A stretch of DNA of 64,000 nt, from NCBI RefSeq assembly GCF_003208655.1, contig NZ_QKLU01000002.1:250285-314284 (forward strand). The letters run 5' to 3'. Source of the stretch: Pedobacter nutrimenti (GTDB lineage: Bacteria; Bacteroidota; Bacteroidia; Sphingobacteriales; Sphingobacteriaceae). Numbering within the stretch: position 1 is the first letter of the stretch; each line of letters begins with the position of its first letter. A program made the translations under genes and the position numbers. Positions 17,625 to 27,091 of this stretch are shown here, piece by piece. A model generated the notes under the pieces. It saw only the letters and a list, made by a program, of their open reading frames with translations. It made no database searches and had not been told where the DNA came from.

Positions 17625-18878
17625 TTATTTCAGCTTACTTAAAGCCGCTTTAATTCTTGGCATCATCTCTTTAATGTCCTGCAGCGCACAAGCACCTACT
17701 GAAGCGCGGAACCAGGGCATATGGTCTTCATTACCAAAAGCAGAAAAAGGCACAAGAGCGGCCCCTGCTTCTTTAATCAGGTAAAAGTTTACATCTGCAC
17801 TGTCTTTCAACAATTGCCCATCTGCTGTGCTTTTACCAATATAATCAATTTTAATCGTCAGATAGATGGCGCCCATAGGCTCAATGGCATCTACGTTAAA
17901 GCCTTCATTTTTTAATTCAATGAAACCGTTGTATAAAGCCTCCAGGCTATCTTGTATTCGTTTTTTAAAGCCATTGAGGAAGGTATCTACTTGTCCTTTA
18001 TGCTGAAAATAATCTGCCATGGCAACTTGTTCAGCTTTCGGTGCCCAAGCCCCCATATGGCCTACAATCGCTTTCATTTTATTAATGATCTCTGCCGGTC
18101 CAAATCCCCAGCCTACACGTACGCCCGTAGCCGCAAGACATTTAGAACTTCCGTCGATAAAAATGGTGTAATCTTTCATTTCCGGTCTTAAGCCAACCGG
18201 ATGAACATGTTCCTTACCAAAGGTCAGCAGCGAATACATTTGATCGTACATAATGTACAATGCTTTTTCTCCTTCTTTCCTGGATTTGTTTTCTTCCAGC
18301 ACTACATCACAAATTTCTGCCAGCTGCGCTGCACTGAACATGGTTCCTGTAGGGTTTAAAGGCGAGCACAAGGCCAGTAAGGTTGCCCCTTTTAAATGTG
18401 GTTTCAGCTGGGCCGCTGTTGGCATGAAATTATTTTCTGCATCTGTTTTTACGGCAACCGTGTTTGCTGAAGTCAAGTGACAATAGTGGTTATTGTTCCA
18501 GGACGGAGCAGGAAAAACAACCGTATCACCCGGATCAACCAGGGCCAGATAAGTGGCATAAATCAATGGTCTTGAACCTCCTGAAATCAGGATGCTGTTT
18601 GCGCCGTAATCCAGGTCAAACCGATCTTTGAGCAGTCCTGAAACCGTCTCTCTTAAAGACAACACGCCATCCGCAGGCGGATAATTGGTTTGATTCTGAT
18701 GATAAGCCTCAACAATTCCGGTTTTCAACTCCGAAGGTATCGGATAAATGGAAGAATCGAAATCACCGATGGTTAAGTTGGCAATGGAGGCGCCCTTACG
18801 TTTCATTTCGTTTACCTCGTTACCAATTTTGATGATCTCTGAGCCAATAAGCGAGCTTGCTAATGCGGATACTTTCAT
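17625..18878 (-). CDS. Class I/II PLP-dependent aminotransferase
   Basis: The protein has 417 aa of fold type I. The PLP-binding Lys sits in DGSSKCLAATGVRVGW, with the substrate-carboxylate Arg nearby. SPLNPTG is the usual Asn-containing motif, and MYDQMY contains the Asp-x-x-Tyr that contacts PLP. It resembles aspartate/aromatic-type aminotransferases of the AspC/AspB group, but specificity cannot be read. It is the last gene of the arginine operon, 26 nt after argH, which suggests supply of aspartate or glutamate. That role is inference. Confidence 0.88.
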   Translation of the reverse strand: MKVSALASSLIGSEIIKIGNEVNEMKRKGASIANLTIGDFDSSIYPIPSELKTGIVEAYHQNQTNYPPADGVLSLRETVSGLLKDRFDLDYGANSILISGGSRPLIYATYLALVDPGDTVVFPAPSWNNNHYCHLTSANTVAVKTDAENNFMPTAAQLKPHLKGATLLALCSPLNPTGTMFSAAQLAEICDVVLEENKSRKEGEKALYIMYDQMYSLLTFGKEHVHPVGLRPEMKDYTIFIDGSSKCLAATGVRVGWGFGPAEIINKMKAIVGHMGAWAPKAEQVAMADYFQHKGQVDTFLNGFKKRIQDSLEALYNGFIELKNEGFNVDAIEPMGAIYLTIKIDYIGKSTADGQLLKDSADVNFYLIKEAGAALVPFSAFGNEDHMPWFRASVGACALQDIKEMMPRIKAALSKLK

Positions 18879-18904
18879 TTCTGTGTTTTATAAAGATTAA
18901 AAAT

Positions 18905-20236
18905 TTAGGCCAGTAATTTCTGAATGGCCGCTCTTGTCTGTTCAAATTTAAACTGGGATAACACCTTATTCATCATCTCTTCTATGGCCTGGTTATACAA
19001 ATTACCGATGCTTCCTTCGTGGGTATGGTTCACACTTGTGCTGGGTACAAAGGTCCCGTTTTCGATGGTCTCTCCTACTATCTTATAGGCCTCTCTAAAA
19101 GGAACACCTTTTAAAGCCAGCTCATTGACCACCTCCACACTAAACAAATAGGCATATTTTTTATCCTTCAGGATGTCCTGTTTAATCCGGATATTTTGCA
19201 ACATATAAGTGGCAATCTCCAAGCACTCATTTAAAGAGGTGATTGCAGGGAAAAGGTTTTCTTTTAACAATTGCAGGTCCCTGTGGTAGCCTGATGGCAA
19301 ATTGGTGGTCATCATTGCAATTTCATTTGGCAGCGCCTGAATTTTATTGCACCTGGAACGGATCAGTTCAAAGACATCCGGGTTCTTTTTATGGGGCATA
19401 ATACTCGATCCGGTAGTTAACTCGTCCGGAAAGCTGATAAAGCCAAAATTCTGGTTAATAAACAGGCAAATGTCCATAGACAACTTTGCAAGAGATGCCG
19501 CCACAGAGGACATGGCCTGGGCAAGTACCCTTTCTGTTTTACCTCTGCCCATTTGTGCATAAACCACATTATAGTTCATGCTTTCAAAACCAAGCAGGTT
19601 GGTGGTCATGGTTCTGTTTAAAGGAAAAGAAGAGCCATAGCCGGCCGCAGAACCCAGAGGGTTTTTATTGCATACCTTCCAGGCCGCCAGCATCAGTTCC
19701 AGGTCGTCTACCAGGCTTTCTGCATACGCACCAAACCACAATCCAAAAGAAGATGGCATAGCAATCTGCAGGTGCGTATAACCAGGTAACAGTTTATCCT
19801 TGTGCGCATTGCTCAGGGAAATCAATTGTTTAAACAAAACTGAAGTGTGGTGTACCATTTCTTCGATCCTGTTTCTGAAAAACAACTTCAAATCAACCAG
19901 TACCTGATCATTACGGGAGCGCCCGCTGTGAATCTTCTTTCCGGCTTCCCCAATCCGTTGCGTCAACAGCCATTCTACCTGAGAATGCACATCTTCAACG
20001 GTGTTTTCAATTTTAAAATCCCCTGCTTCTATCTCTGCATAAATATGCTTTAATTCTTTCTGAACAATAAGGAGTTCTTCTGCGGTCAGCAAGCCTATAC
20101 TTTCCAGCATTTCTACATGTGCTAAAGAACCCAGAACATCAAAAGCAGCCATTTCCAGATCCAGTTCCCTGTCCCTGCCCACGGTGAAAGTTTCAATATC
20201 TTTATTTACTTCTATGTTTTTTTGCCAGATTTTCAT
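18905..20236 (-). CDS. argH: Argininosuccinate lyase
   Basis: The protein has 443 aa. It splits argininosuccinate into arginine and fumarate, the last step of the pathway. The fumarase/aspartase superfamily signature GSSIMPHKKNPD is present near residue 270, with the catalytic Ser loop. HSGRSRNDQV near residue 103 and LPGYTHLQ near residue 146 are the other two conserved regions. It lies in the arg operon 88 nt downstream of the deacylase gene, a larger gap than elsewhere in the operon. Confidence 0.97.
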   Translation of the reverse strand: MKIWQKNIEVNKDIETFTVGRDRELDLEMAAFDVLGSLAHVEMLESIGLLTAEELLIVQKELKHIYAEIEAGDFKIENTVEDVHSQVEWLLTQRIGEAGKKIHSGRSRNDQVLVDLKLFFRNRIEEMVHHTSVLFKQLISLSNAHKDKLLPGYTHLQIAMPSSFGLWFGAYAESLVDDLELMLAAWKVCNKNPLGSAAGYGSSFPLNRTMTTNLLGFESMNYNVVYAQMGRGKTERVLAQAMSSVAASLAKLSMDICLFINQNFGFISFPDELTTGSSIMPHKKNPDVFELIRSRCNKIQALPNEIAMMTTNLPSGYHRDLQLLKENLFPAITSLNECLEIATYMLQNIRIKQDILKDKKYAYLFSVEVVNELALKGVPFREAYKIVGETIENGTFVPSTSVNHTHEGSIGNLYNQAIEEMMNKVLSQFKFEQTRAAIQKLLA

Positions 20237-20324
20237 TTAAATTCAAGTATAAATACCGATATAATCTTTCGCTGGTTATGGGCGTAAAAGTAATTATAAA
20301 TACCGGTAAGGTGGTTAATATCTA

Positions 20325-21392
20325 TTATTTGCCGTTGATGACCGGCTTTAGCATTTCTATATAAAGTTTTATTCCTTCCGAAATCTCTTCCACGAAAACA
20401 TATTCATCTGCCATATGGGACCTAGCCGAATCCCCAGGTCCGACTTTAACCGAAGGAATGCTCAACAAGGCCTGATCGGAAGTTGTGGGTGAACCATAGG
20501 TTGTTCTGCCCAGGGCAATACCTGATTGAACTAATGGGTGTCCTTTATCTATTGAAGACGGCTTTAAGCGGATAGAGCGCGGCTTTACTTCACAATCCAC
20601 ATTTGTCCGGATAATTTTCAGCACCTCTTCATTGGTGTAGGCATCGGTCACCCTTACATCTACGGTAAAGGTGCAGACTGCAGGGACGACATTGTGTTGT
20701 GAACCTGCATTGATAATGGTCACCGACATTTTTAAAGGGCCGAAAACTTCCGATACCTTTGAAAAACGATAATGACGGAACCAGTCAATGTCTTTTAACG
20801 CTTTATAAATCGCATTGTCACCCTCTTCCCTTGCTGCATGACCGGCTTTACCATGAACTGTACAGTCCAGAACCAGCAAACCCCTTTCTGCAATAGCCAG
20901 GTTCATTTGAGTGGGTTCACCAACAATTGCAAACTCCAGTAGTCCCAAATCTGGCAGTACGCATTCCAGCCCATCATTTCCCGAAATCTCTTCTTCTGCA
21001 GTTGTGGCCAGACAGAGGTTATAGCTCAGGTCTTTTTGGTCATAGAAGTACAAAAAAGTAGCGATAAGCGACACCAGACAGCCCCCTGCATCATTGCTCC
21101 CTAAACCATACAACCTGCCCTCTTCCACATCGGGGGAAAATGGGTCCCGGGTATAGCCTGAATTGGGTTTTACCGTATCGTGGTGTGAATTCAACAGGAC
21201 TGTTGGTTTAGCCGCATCAAAATGGAGGTTATAGGCCCAGATATTGTTTAGCTTACGGTGGGTTTTAATGTTTCTTTCCTGCAAAAATTGCTCAATCGTA
21301 TCCGCTGTTTTGTCTTCTTCTTTACTGAAAGACGAAATGCTGATCAATCTTTTCAACAATTCTAAACTCTCTTTTTGCAGTTGTTCTATCAT
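20325..21392 (-). CDS. argE: M20-family deacylase, probable N-acyl-citrulline/ornithine deacylase (ArgE-like)
   Basis: The protein has 355 aa. M20 di-zinc motifs are LNSHHDTVKP (first His), GSNDAGGCLVS (bridging Asp), TAEEEISG (catalytic Glu pair) and GEPTQ. In Bacteroidota and Xanthomonas pathways that carbamoylate an acylated ornithine, the matching enzyme deacylates N-acetyl- or N-succinyl-citrulline. ArgF' in this operon makes that role likely here. The acyl group is not decided by the sequence. It starts 5 nt after proC. Confidence 0.88.
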   Translation of the reverse strand: MIEQLQKESLELLKRLISISSFSKEEDKTADTIEQFLQERNIKTHRKLNNIWAYNLHFDAAKPTVLLNSHHDTVKPNSGYTRDPFSPDVEEGRLYGLGSNDAGGCLVSLIATFLYFYDQKDLSYNLCLATTAEEEISGNDGLECVLPDLGLLEFAIVGEPTQMNLAIAERGLLVLDCTVHGKAGHAAREEGDNAIYKALKDIDWFRHYRFSKVSEVFGPLKMSVTIINAGSQHNVVPAVCTFTVDVRVTDAYTNEEVLKIIRTNVDCEVKPRSIRLKPSSIDKGHPLVQSGIALGRTTYGSPTTSDQALLSIPSVKVGPGDSARSHMADEYVFVEEISEGIKLYIEMLKPVINGK

Positions 21393-21397
21393 AAATA

Positions 21398-22216
21398 TTA
21401 TTCTTTTGTATACAAATCACCTGCTTTTACGGCAGATAGTTTTATCCCTTTAATGAGCGAAGAGCTAAAACCGTTATGCTCCATTTCATTCAGACCTGCA
21501 ATCGTACAGCCTTTAGGCGAGGTTACCTTATCTATTTCCTGTTCAGGATGGGATTGCATTTGCAGCAACAGGTCTGCAGCCCCTTTGGCGGTCTGTACAG
21601 CCATTTTCAAAGCTTCATCTGCATGAAAGCCAATTTCTACCCCGCCCTGGGAAGCCGCCCGTATGGCCCTTAAAAAGAAAGCAATACCGCAGGCGCATAA
21701 AGCCGTTGCAGAAGTCATCAGGTCTTCATTGATTTTCACCACCGAACCGACAGTTTCAAACATACGGGTTACTTCTTCCAAATGAACAGTTGCAGCATTA
21801 TCTGTTGCCATACAGGTCATCGATTGTCCGATGGCTATGGCGGTATTGGGCATGGCCCGGACCACCTGAACTTCGGTGTTCAGTTTACTCCGGATGTCTT
21901 TACAACTCACGCCCGAAGCCACCGATATGATCAAATGTTTTTTTGCATCAACTGAAGGGTTAATTTCATTTAGCAAAAGATTCAGTTGTTGGGGAAGAAC
22001 AGCAAGCACAACAATATCTGCAGCGGCAACAGCCGCAGCATTATCACTGCCCACCACAAAACCCTGCTGTTCAAAAGTTTTTAATTTTGAGGCATTGCGC
22101 CGGGTTAAACAAATCTGTCCGGCCTGGACATAACCGGACTTAACCAGTCCTTTTGCCAGGGACAAACCGATATTTCCACTACCCAGAATGGCGATACGTC
22201 CTTTATATTGTTCCAT
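21398..22216 (-). CDS. proC: Pyrroline-5-carboxylate reductase
   Basis: The protein has 272 aa. It reduces pyrroline-5-carboxylate to proline with NAD(P)H. The Rossmann start IAILGSGNIGLSLAKGLV, the conserved VRAMPNTAIAIGQSMT block, and the C-terminal KVTSPKGCTIAGLNEME signature are all clear. It is inserted between argB and the deacylase gene, with gaps of 2 and 5 nt, so it is co-translated with arginine enzymes. This couples proline and arginine synthesis from glutamate. Confidence 0.94.
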   Translation of the reverse strand: MEQYKGRIAILGSGNIGLSLAKGLVKSGYVQAGQICLTRRNASKLKTFEQQGFVVGSDNAAAVAAADIVVLAVLPQQLNLLLNEINPSVDAKKHLIISVASGVSCKDIRSKLNTEVQVVRAMPNTAIAIGQSMTCMATDNAATVHLEEVTRMFETVGSVVKINEDLMTSATALCACGIAFFLRAIRAASQGGVEIGFHADEALKMAVQTAKGAADLLLQMQSHPEQEIDKVTSPKGCTIAGLNEMEHNGFSSSLIKGIKLSAVKAGDLYTKE

Positions 22217-22218
22217 AT

Positions 22219-23007
22219 TTAAGCGGTTAATCTAGTTCCAAAATCCTGTTCACTGATCCGGGGCAATTCATCTGCTTTTCCAATATAGACCGCAGCAAGC
22301 CCATTTTTTATCGCTTCAAAAGCATTGTGCAGCTTCGGAATCATCCCTCCTGAAACAACACCTTGCTTTTGCAGCATTTCAAATTCTGAGGCCCTGATTT
22401 CTTTAACGAGCGAATCCTCATTTTCTACATCACGGAGTACGCCTTTTTTTTCAAAACAATAAACCAGACTGGTTTGGTAAACAGAAGACATGGCAACGGC
22501 TACTGATGAGGCGATGGTATCGGCGTTGGTATTCAATAACTGACCTTCACCATTGTGTGTAATGGCACAAAGTACAGGCACCAGGCCCGCCTGAAGCAAA
22601 CTTCCCAGTGTTCCGGCAGCTACTGCATTTTCATCCAAATCACCAACAAAACCATAATCTATGGTTTTTACAGGACGTTTGACTGCTTTGATGATGTTCC
22701 CGTCTGCTCCGGTAAGTCCTATTGCATTACAGCCTCTGGCCTGCAGCTGGGCCACCATATTTTTATTGATCAGGCCCGCGTAGACCATGGTCACCACCCG
22801 TAAAGTTTCCACATCGGTAATTCTGCGTCCATCGACCATTTTCGCTTCTACGCCTAAAGAGGTCCCCAGTTCGGTTGCAATTTTTCCACCCCCATGCACC
22901 AGGATTTTTTTGCCTGGCAAGGCCTGGAAATCCAGCAGGAACCGGTGAAGGTTTTCTGAATTGTCAATTACATTTCCACCAATCTTTACAACTGTTAGCT
23001 GCTCCAT
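22219..23007 (-). CDS. argB: Acetylglutamate kinase (or N-acylglutamate kinase)
   Basis: The protein has 262 aa of the amino acid kinase fold. It phosphorylates N-acylglutamate, the second pathway step. Motifs are VVKIGGNVIDN, KILVHGGGKIATELG, GLTGADGN and LLNTNADTIASSVA. There is no N-terminal helix of the arginine-inhibited type, since the protein begins directly with the ATP-binding strand. This suggests the dimeric, arginine-insensitive form, which is an inference. It abuts proC and the hydrolase with 2-nt gaps. Confidence 0.94.
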   Translation of the reverse strand: MEQLTVVKIGGNVIDNSENLHRFLLDFQALPGKKILVHGGGKIATELGTSLGVEAKMVDGRRITDVETLRVVTMVYAGLINKNMVAQLQARGCNAIGLTGADGNIIKAVKRPVKTIDYGFVGDLDENAVAAGTLGSLLQAGLVPVLCAITHNGEGQLLNTNADTIASSVAVAMSSVYQTSLVYCFEKKGVLRDVENEDSLVKEIRASEFEMLQKQGVVSGGMIPKLHNAFEAIKNGLAAVYIGKADELPRISEQDFGTRLTA

Positions 23008-23009
23008 TT

Positions 23010-23966
23010 TTATTTTTTTAGAAAATCATTAATCAGGGCAAATTCTTTTTCCGGTTCTTCAACCTGCGGGTTGTGGCCCGATTGCTCAAACAACACAAAT
23101 TGCGCCTGTGGGCAATATTCTTTATATTTAACCATCATCCAGGGTGTGGCCACGCGGTCAAACCGACCGCCGATAATCAGCACGGGCATTTTCAGGTCTT
23201 TTAACTGCTTTCTGAAGTCAAAGGCCCCAATGTCACTGCCCACATAAAAATCACCGTCCCTGCCCACCAGCTGGTAGTACAATTTGGAATTAAAACTATT
23301 TGGATAAGGCTTTTTACCCCTGGATACAAATTTATCGGGATTATAGGCATACAAAAAACCATAAGGCACCTTTCCATACACCGCCTGATGATCTGCATCA
23401 CTTGATACAGCTCCTTTTTCCCGAAGCTTCATCAGTTCATCCCATACCTCTGGATAATTGGTTTTGATTTCCCGGTTGGAATTGTCATCATTCTCCTGCC
23501 ACATGACATAACTGTGAAAGGTATTGGCCAGAATCAGATGACTGACCTGCCCAGGGTACCTGATCGCATACCCTTGGGCAACAAGCCCACCGTAAGAGTG
23601 TCCCAGTATGGAGATTTTCTGGAGTTTCAATGCTTTACGCAAGCCCTCCAGATCTTCAATGTCCCGCTCCAGGCTATAGGCCGAGACCACCTTTGCCGTG
23701 TCGGATTTTCCCCGCCCAAAACCATCAAAATAAATGAGCTGATGACCAGAAGCTGCAAGTGGATCAAAACTACGTAAACCCGGATGTGCTCCACCTGGTC
23801 CTCCTGCAATAAAAAAGACAGGGTCACCCTGTCCTACCGTGACCACCCATAACCTGGCCCCGTTTACCGTTACATATTTTCCATCTGTTTCGCTGTCCAC
23901 TTTTTGCTGGGCAAAGCAAGACAGGCCGATCAACAATGCGACAAAGAATAAGCCGGTTTTACGCAT
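23010..23966 (-). CDS. Exported alpha/beta-hydrolase, prolyl-aminopeptidase-like (S33)
   Basis: The protein has 318 aa with a Sec signal peptide (ending SCFAQ), so it is predicted to be periplasmic. FFIAGGPGGAHPG is the oxyanion-hole HGGPG-like motif, GHSYGG contains the nucleophile Ser124, IGGRFDRVATP provides the acid and QSGHNPQVEEP the His. This set is typical of proline iminopeptidases and related lactonases. It lies between argF' and argB in the arginine operon with short gaps (22 and 2 nt), which is an odd place for a secreted hydrolase. Confidence 0.85.
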   Translation of the reverse strand: MRKTGLFFVALLIGLSCFAQQKVDSETDGKYVTVNGARLWVVTVGQGDPVFFIAGGPGGAHPGLRSFDPLAASGHQLIYFDGFGRGKSDTAKVVSAYSLERDIEDLEGLRKALKLQKISILGHSYGGLVAQGYAIRYPGQVSHLILANTFHSYVMWQENDDNSNREIKTNYPEVWDELMKLREKGAVSSDADHQAVYGKVPYGFLYAYNPDKFVSRGKKPYPNSFNSKLYYQLVGRDGDFYVGSDIGAFDFRKQLKDLKMPVLIIGGRFDRVATPWMMVKYKEYCPQAQFVLFEQSGHNPQVEEPEKEFALINDFLKK

Positions 23967-23988
23967 AATGGTCTTTTTTAAAATTCCC

Positions 23989-24954
23989 CTAAGTTAAACT
24001 TTGCAGCAACGCTTTCAAAACGGCCTGGGCCGCCCACAACCGGTTACCCGCTTCATGAATCACCAGGGAGTTGGGCCCATCCAGAATTTCTGAAGAAAGC
24101 TCAAGGTCTCTTCTCACTGGCAAACAGTGCATTACTTTTGCATTATTGCTCAGTTTAAGTTTTTCATTGTTCATCATCCAGCCATCGGGATAAGTAAGGA
24201 CTTTTCCATACTCTTTAAAGCTTGACCAGTTTTTTACATAAATGTAATCTGCTCCCTTAAGTGCCTGTTCCAGACTATGACTAATCTCTGCCCCAGGGGT
24301 AAAATCCTCGCTCAGCTCATATCCTTCGGGATGTACGATGGTGAAATCGAGCATTCCTTCCTGTTGTGCTTTACACATCCATTCCGAGAAAGAGTTGGGC
24401 ACCGCCTGGGGTAAAGCCTTTACATGGGGCGCCCAGGCCAGCACTACTTTAGGTTTAGCTGCCCCATGCCAGGTTTCCCGGATGGTAATCAGATCTGCAA
24501 GACTTTGCAGCGGGTGACGTGTAGCACTTTCAAGACTGACAACCGGTACCCCACAGTATTTTACGAATTTATTGAAAAAATCTTCGTTATAATCCTCATC
24601 ACGGTTGGTCAGCTTAGGAAAAGACCTCAGGCCCAGTACATCGCAGTATTGTCCCATCACTGCCGCTGCTTCGCGGATGTGCTCCACTGTTGAGCCATTC
24701 ATCACTACGCCATCCTGTGTTTCCAGTGCCCAACCTTCTTTATCCATGTTCATCACCATCACACTCATTCCCAGGTTAATTGCAGCTTTTTGCGTACTTA
24801 ACCTGGTGCGGAGACTTGGATTAAGGAATACCAGTCCCAGGGTTTTGTTTTTTCCCAGATGCTGATCTGCATAAGGATTGTTTTTTAATTTTAAAGCAGC
24901 CTCTACAAGCTGCCCGATGTCCTGGACATCATTTACCGAAGTGAATTGCTTCAT
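23989..24954 (-). CDS. argF': N-acyl-L-ornithine carbamoyltransferase (ArgF')
   Basis: The protein has 321 aa and aligns without gaps at its N-terminus to the Bacteroides fragilis succinylornithine transcarbamylase as I recall it. Carbamoyl-phosphate motifs are NPSLRTRLST (variant of STRT) and ATRHPLQSLADL; HCLPVRRD near the C-terminus is the HCLP motif. The residue that separates N-succinyl (Pro) from N-acetyl (Glu) enzymes, near position 90, is Val here (NGSTVEHIREA). So the acylated substrate is not settled. The ATG overlaps the argD stop by 4 nt, indicating translational coupling. Confidence 0.9.
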   Translation of the reverse strand: MKQFTSVNDVQDIGQLVEAALKLKNNPYADQHLGKNKTLGLVFLNPSLRTRLSTQKAAINLGMSVMVMNMDKEGWALETQDGVVMNGSTVEHIREAAAVMGQYCDVLGLRSFPKLTNRDEDYNEDFFNKFVKYCGVPVVSLESATRHPLQSLADLITIRETWHGAAKPKVVLAWAPHVKALPQAVPNSFSEWMCKAQQEGMLDFTIVHPEGYELSEDFTPGAEISHSLEQALKGADYIYVKNWSSFKEYGKVLTYPDGWMMNNEKLKLSNNAKVMHCLPVRRDLELSSEILDGPNSLVIHEAGNRLWAAQAVLKALLQSLT

Positions 24955-26084
24955 CCTTTTAAAACGGTTTTAAAATTAGCTAAAAATTGATCTGCCTGGG
25001 CTTTGCTTAAACTCAGTGCCGGTAAAAGCCTGATGACATTCGGTTTCGCCTCTCCGGTAAAAATATGCTGTTTAAACAACAGGTCTTTTTTTACATATGC
25101 TTTATCCGCGGGAAGATCAATACCAATCATCAGTCCACGGCCACGTACTTCATTAATCCCTTCTATCTTTTTCAATTCTTCAATCAGGTAAGTTCCAACC
25201 ACCTCCGCATTCTGCAACAGGTTGTCCTGTTCTATAATTTCCAAAACGGCCAGGGCTGCGGCACAAGCCAAATGGTTTCCACCAAAAGTTGTTCCCAGCA
25301 TACCGTGCCAAGGTTTAAATTTAGGGGCAATCGATATTCCGGCTACCGGAAAGCCATTTCCCATTCCTTTTGCCATGGTATAAACATCGGCATTTACACC
25401 TGCAAAGTCGTGGGAATAGAACAACCCTGTTCTGCCATAACCGCATTGAACACTATCGGCAATATAAACTGCATTGTAGGTATCACAAAGTGCACGGATT
25501 TTTTGAAGGAATGCTACTGATGCCTCCTGTATCCCTCCAACACCTTGTATTCCTTCAATAATAACAGCGGAGACCTGATCTCCAAACTCCAAAAAGGCTT
25601 GCTCCAATGCTTTGACATCATTGTGGGGCAAAAAAACAATATTGTCCGTTTGGTTAACCGGGGCCACAATTTTAGGGTTATCTGTCGCCGAGACAGCCAG
25701 AGAAGTCCTTCCATGAAAAGCGCCTTTAAAAGCAATAACTTTTTTCCTGCCATTGTAAAAAGAAGCGAGCTTCAGGGCATTTTCATTTGCTTCTGCGCCT
25801 GAATTGCACAAAAACAACTGATAGTCCGGTTTCCCGGAAACCTGTCCAAGTTTTTCAGCCAGGGCAACCTGCAAAGGAATTTTAACTGAATTGGAGTAAA
25901 AACCAACTTTATTCAACTGGTCTGTTAACCTTTTAACATAATGAGGGTGGGTATGGCCAATGGATATCACGGCATGACCGCCATATAAGTCCAGGTATTC
26001 CTGTCCGTTAGCATCCCAGACAGTACTTCCGGAAGCTTTTATAATTTCTATATCATTGAGGGGGTAAACGTCAAATAAATTCAT
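24951..26084 (-). CDS. argD: Acylornithine aminotransferase
   Basis: The protein has 377 aa of PLP fold type I class III. It converts N-acylglutamate semialdehyde to N-acylornithine. Visible are FCNSGAEANENALK, DSVQCGYGRTG and MAKGMGNGFPV, which includes the PLP Lys. GGNHLACAAALAVLE is the conserved C-terminal block. It is shorter than the E. coli enzyme by about 30 residues but normal for Bacteroidota. It sits between argC (35 nt) and argF' (overlap). Confidence 0.95.
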   Translation of the reverse strand: MNLFDVYPLNDIEIIKASGSTVWDANGQEYLDLYGGHAVISIGHTHPHYVKRLTDQLNKVGFYSNSVKIPLQVALAEKLGQVSGKPDYQLFLCNSGAEANENALKLASFYNGRKKVIAFKGAFHGRTSLAVSATDNPKIVAPVNQTDNIVFLPHNDVKALEQAFLEFGDQVSAVIIEGIQGVGGIQEASVAFLQKIRALCDTYNAVYIADSVQCGYGRTGLFYSHDFAGVNADVYTMAKGMGNGFPVAGISIAPKFKPWHGMLGTTFGGNHLACAAALAVLEIIEQDNLLQNAEVVGTYLIEELKKIEGINEVRGRGLMIGIDLPADKAYVKKDLLFKQHIFTGEAKPNVIRLLPALSLSKAQADQFLANFKTVLKG

Positions 26085-26119
26085 TTTTATATGCTTTAAT
26101 GGGTAAAATAATTGATCTT

Positions 26120-27091
26120 TTAAAATGCTGCTGCTTTTAATGCCAGGCCTTGCCGTTCTTCCAGGCCAAACAGCAGGTTCATATTCTGTACAGCCTGTCC
26201 GCTTGCGCCTTTCAGCAAATTATCAATTATACTCACTATAAAAATTTTGTTCCCGTGCTTTTCAACATGCACCAGGGCTTTATTGGTATTGACCACCTGT
26301 TTAAGGTCAATGTTTTTTTTGCTGACGTGCGTAAAGGCATGCCCGGCATAATAGTCTTCATAAAGCTGCTCAATTTCTTCAGCAGGCAAATCGCAGTCCG
26401 TATAAATGGCCGCCAGAATACCCCTGGTAAAATCACCCCGTTGCGGGATAAAATTCAAGCTGCTGTTAAAGGCTCCATCCAACTGTCGCAAACTTTCTCC
26501 AATCTCATTCAGGTGCTGGTGCTCAAAAGCCTTATATACCGAAAGATTATTGTTTCTCCAGCTAAAATGGGAAGTCGTGGCCAAGCTTTGTCCGGCACCG
26601 GTTGAGCCTGTCGTTGCATTGATATGAACTTCTCCTTTGAGCAGGCCTTTAGCAGCCAGGGGCAATAAGGCCAGTTGAATGCAAGTGGCAAAGCATCCCG
26701 GATTGGCTATATACTTTGCTTTTCTGATCTTTTCTCGGTTCAGTTCAGGCAAACCATAAACCCAGGCTGTACCAGCATGTTCTTTTAACCTGAAATCCTG
26801 GCTCAGGTCAATAATCTTAATAGTTGGATTAATTTCATTGGCAAGGAGAAACTTCTTCGCATCTCCATGGCCAACACATAAGAACAAGACATCAATATCC
26901 TGCGACAATTCCGCCGAGAAACGCAGGTCTGTATCTCCTAAAAGATCTGTATGCACGTCAGACACCAGGTTTCCGGCATTGCTGTTGCTCAGCACAAATG
27001 AAATGTCTACAGCGGGGTGGTTGATCAGGATGCGGAGCATTTCTCCTCCGGTATAACCTGCCCCTCCTACTATTCCCGCTTTAATTTTCAT
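26120..27091 (-). CDS. argC: N-acetyl-gamma-glutamyl-phosphate reductase
   Basis: The protein has 323 aa and makes N-acylglutamate semialdehyde with NADPH. GIVGGAGYTGGEMLRIL is the Rossmann motif, and IANPGCFATCIQLALLPL holds the catalytic Cys. HQHLNEI carries the conserved His region, and FIPQRGDFTRGI is typical of the family. Its first 11 nt overlap the argG 3' end, so the two are translationally coupled. Confidence 0.96.
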   Translation of the reverse strand: MKIKAGIVGGAGYTGGEMLRILINHPAVDISFVLSNSNAGNLVSDVHTDLLGDTDLRFSAELSQDIDVLFLCVGHGDAKKFLLANEINPTIKIIDLSQDFRLKEHAGTAWVYGLPELNREKIRKAKYIANPGCFATCIQLALLPLAAKGLLKGEVHINATTGSTGAGQSLATTSHFSWRNNNLSVYKAFEHQHLNEIGESLRQLDGAFNSSLNFIPQRGDFTRGILAAIYTDCDLPAEEIEQLYEDYYAGHAFTHVSKKNIDLKQVVNTNKALVHVEKHGNKIFIVSIIDNLLKGASGQAVQNMNLLFGLEERQGLALKAAAF

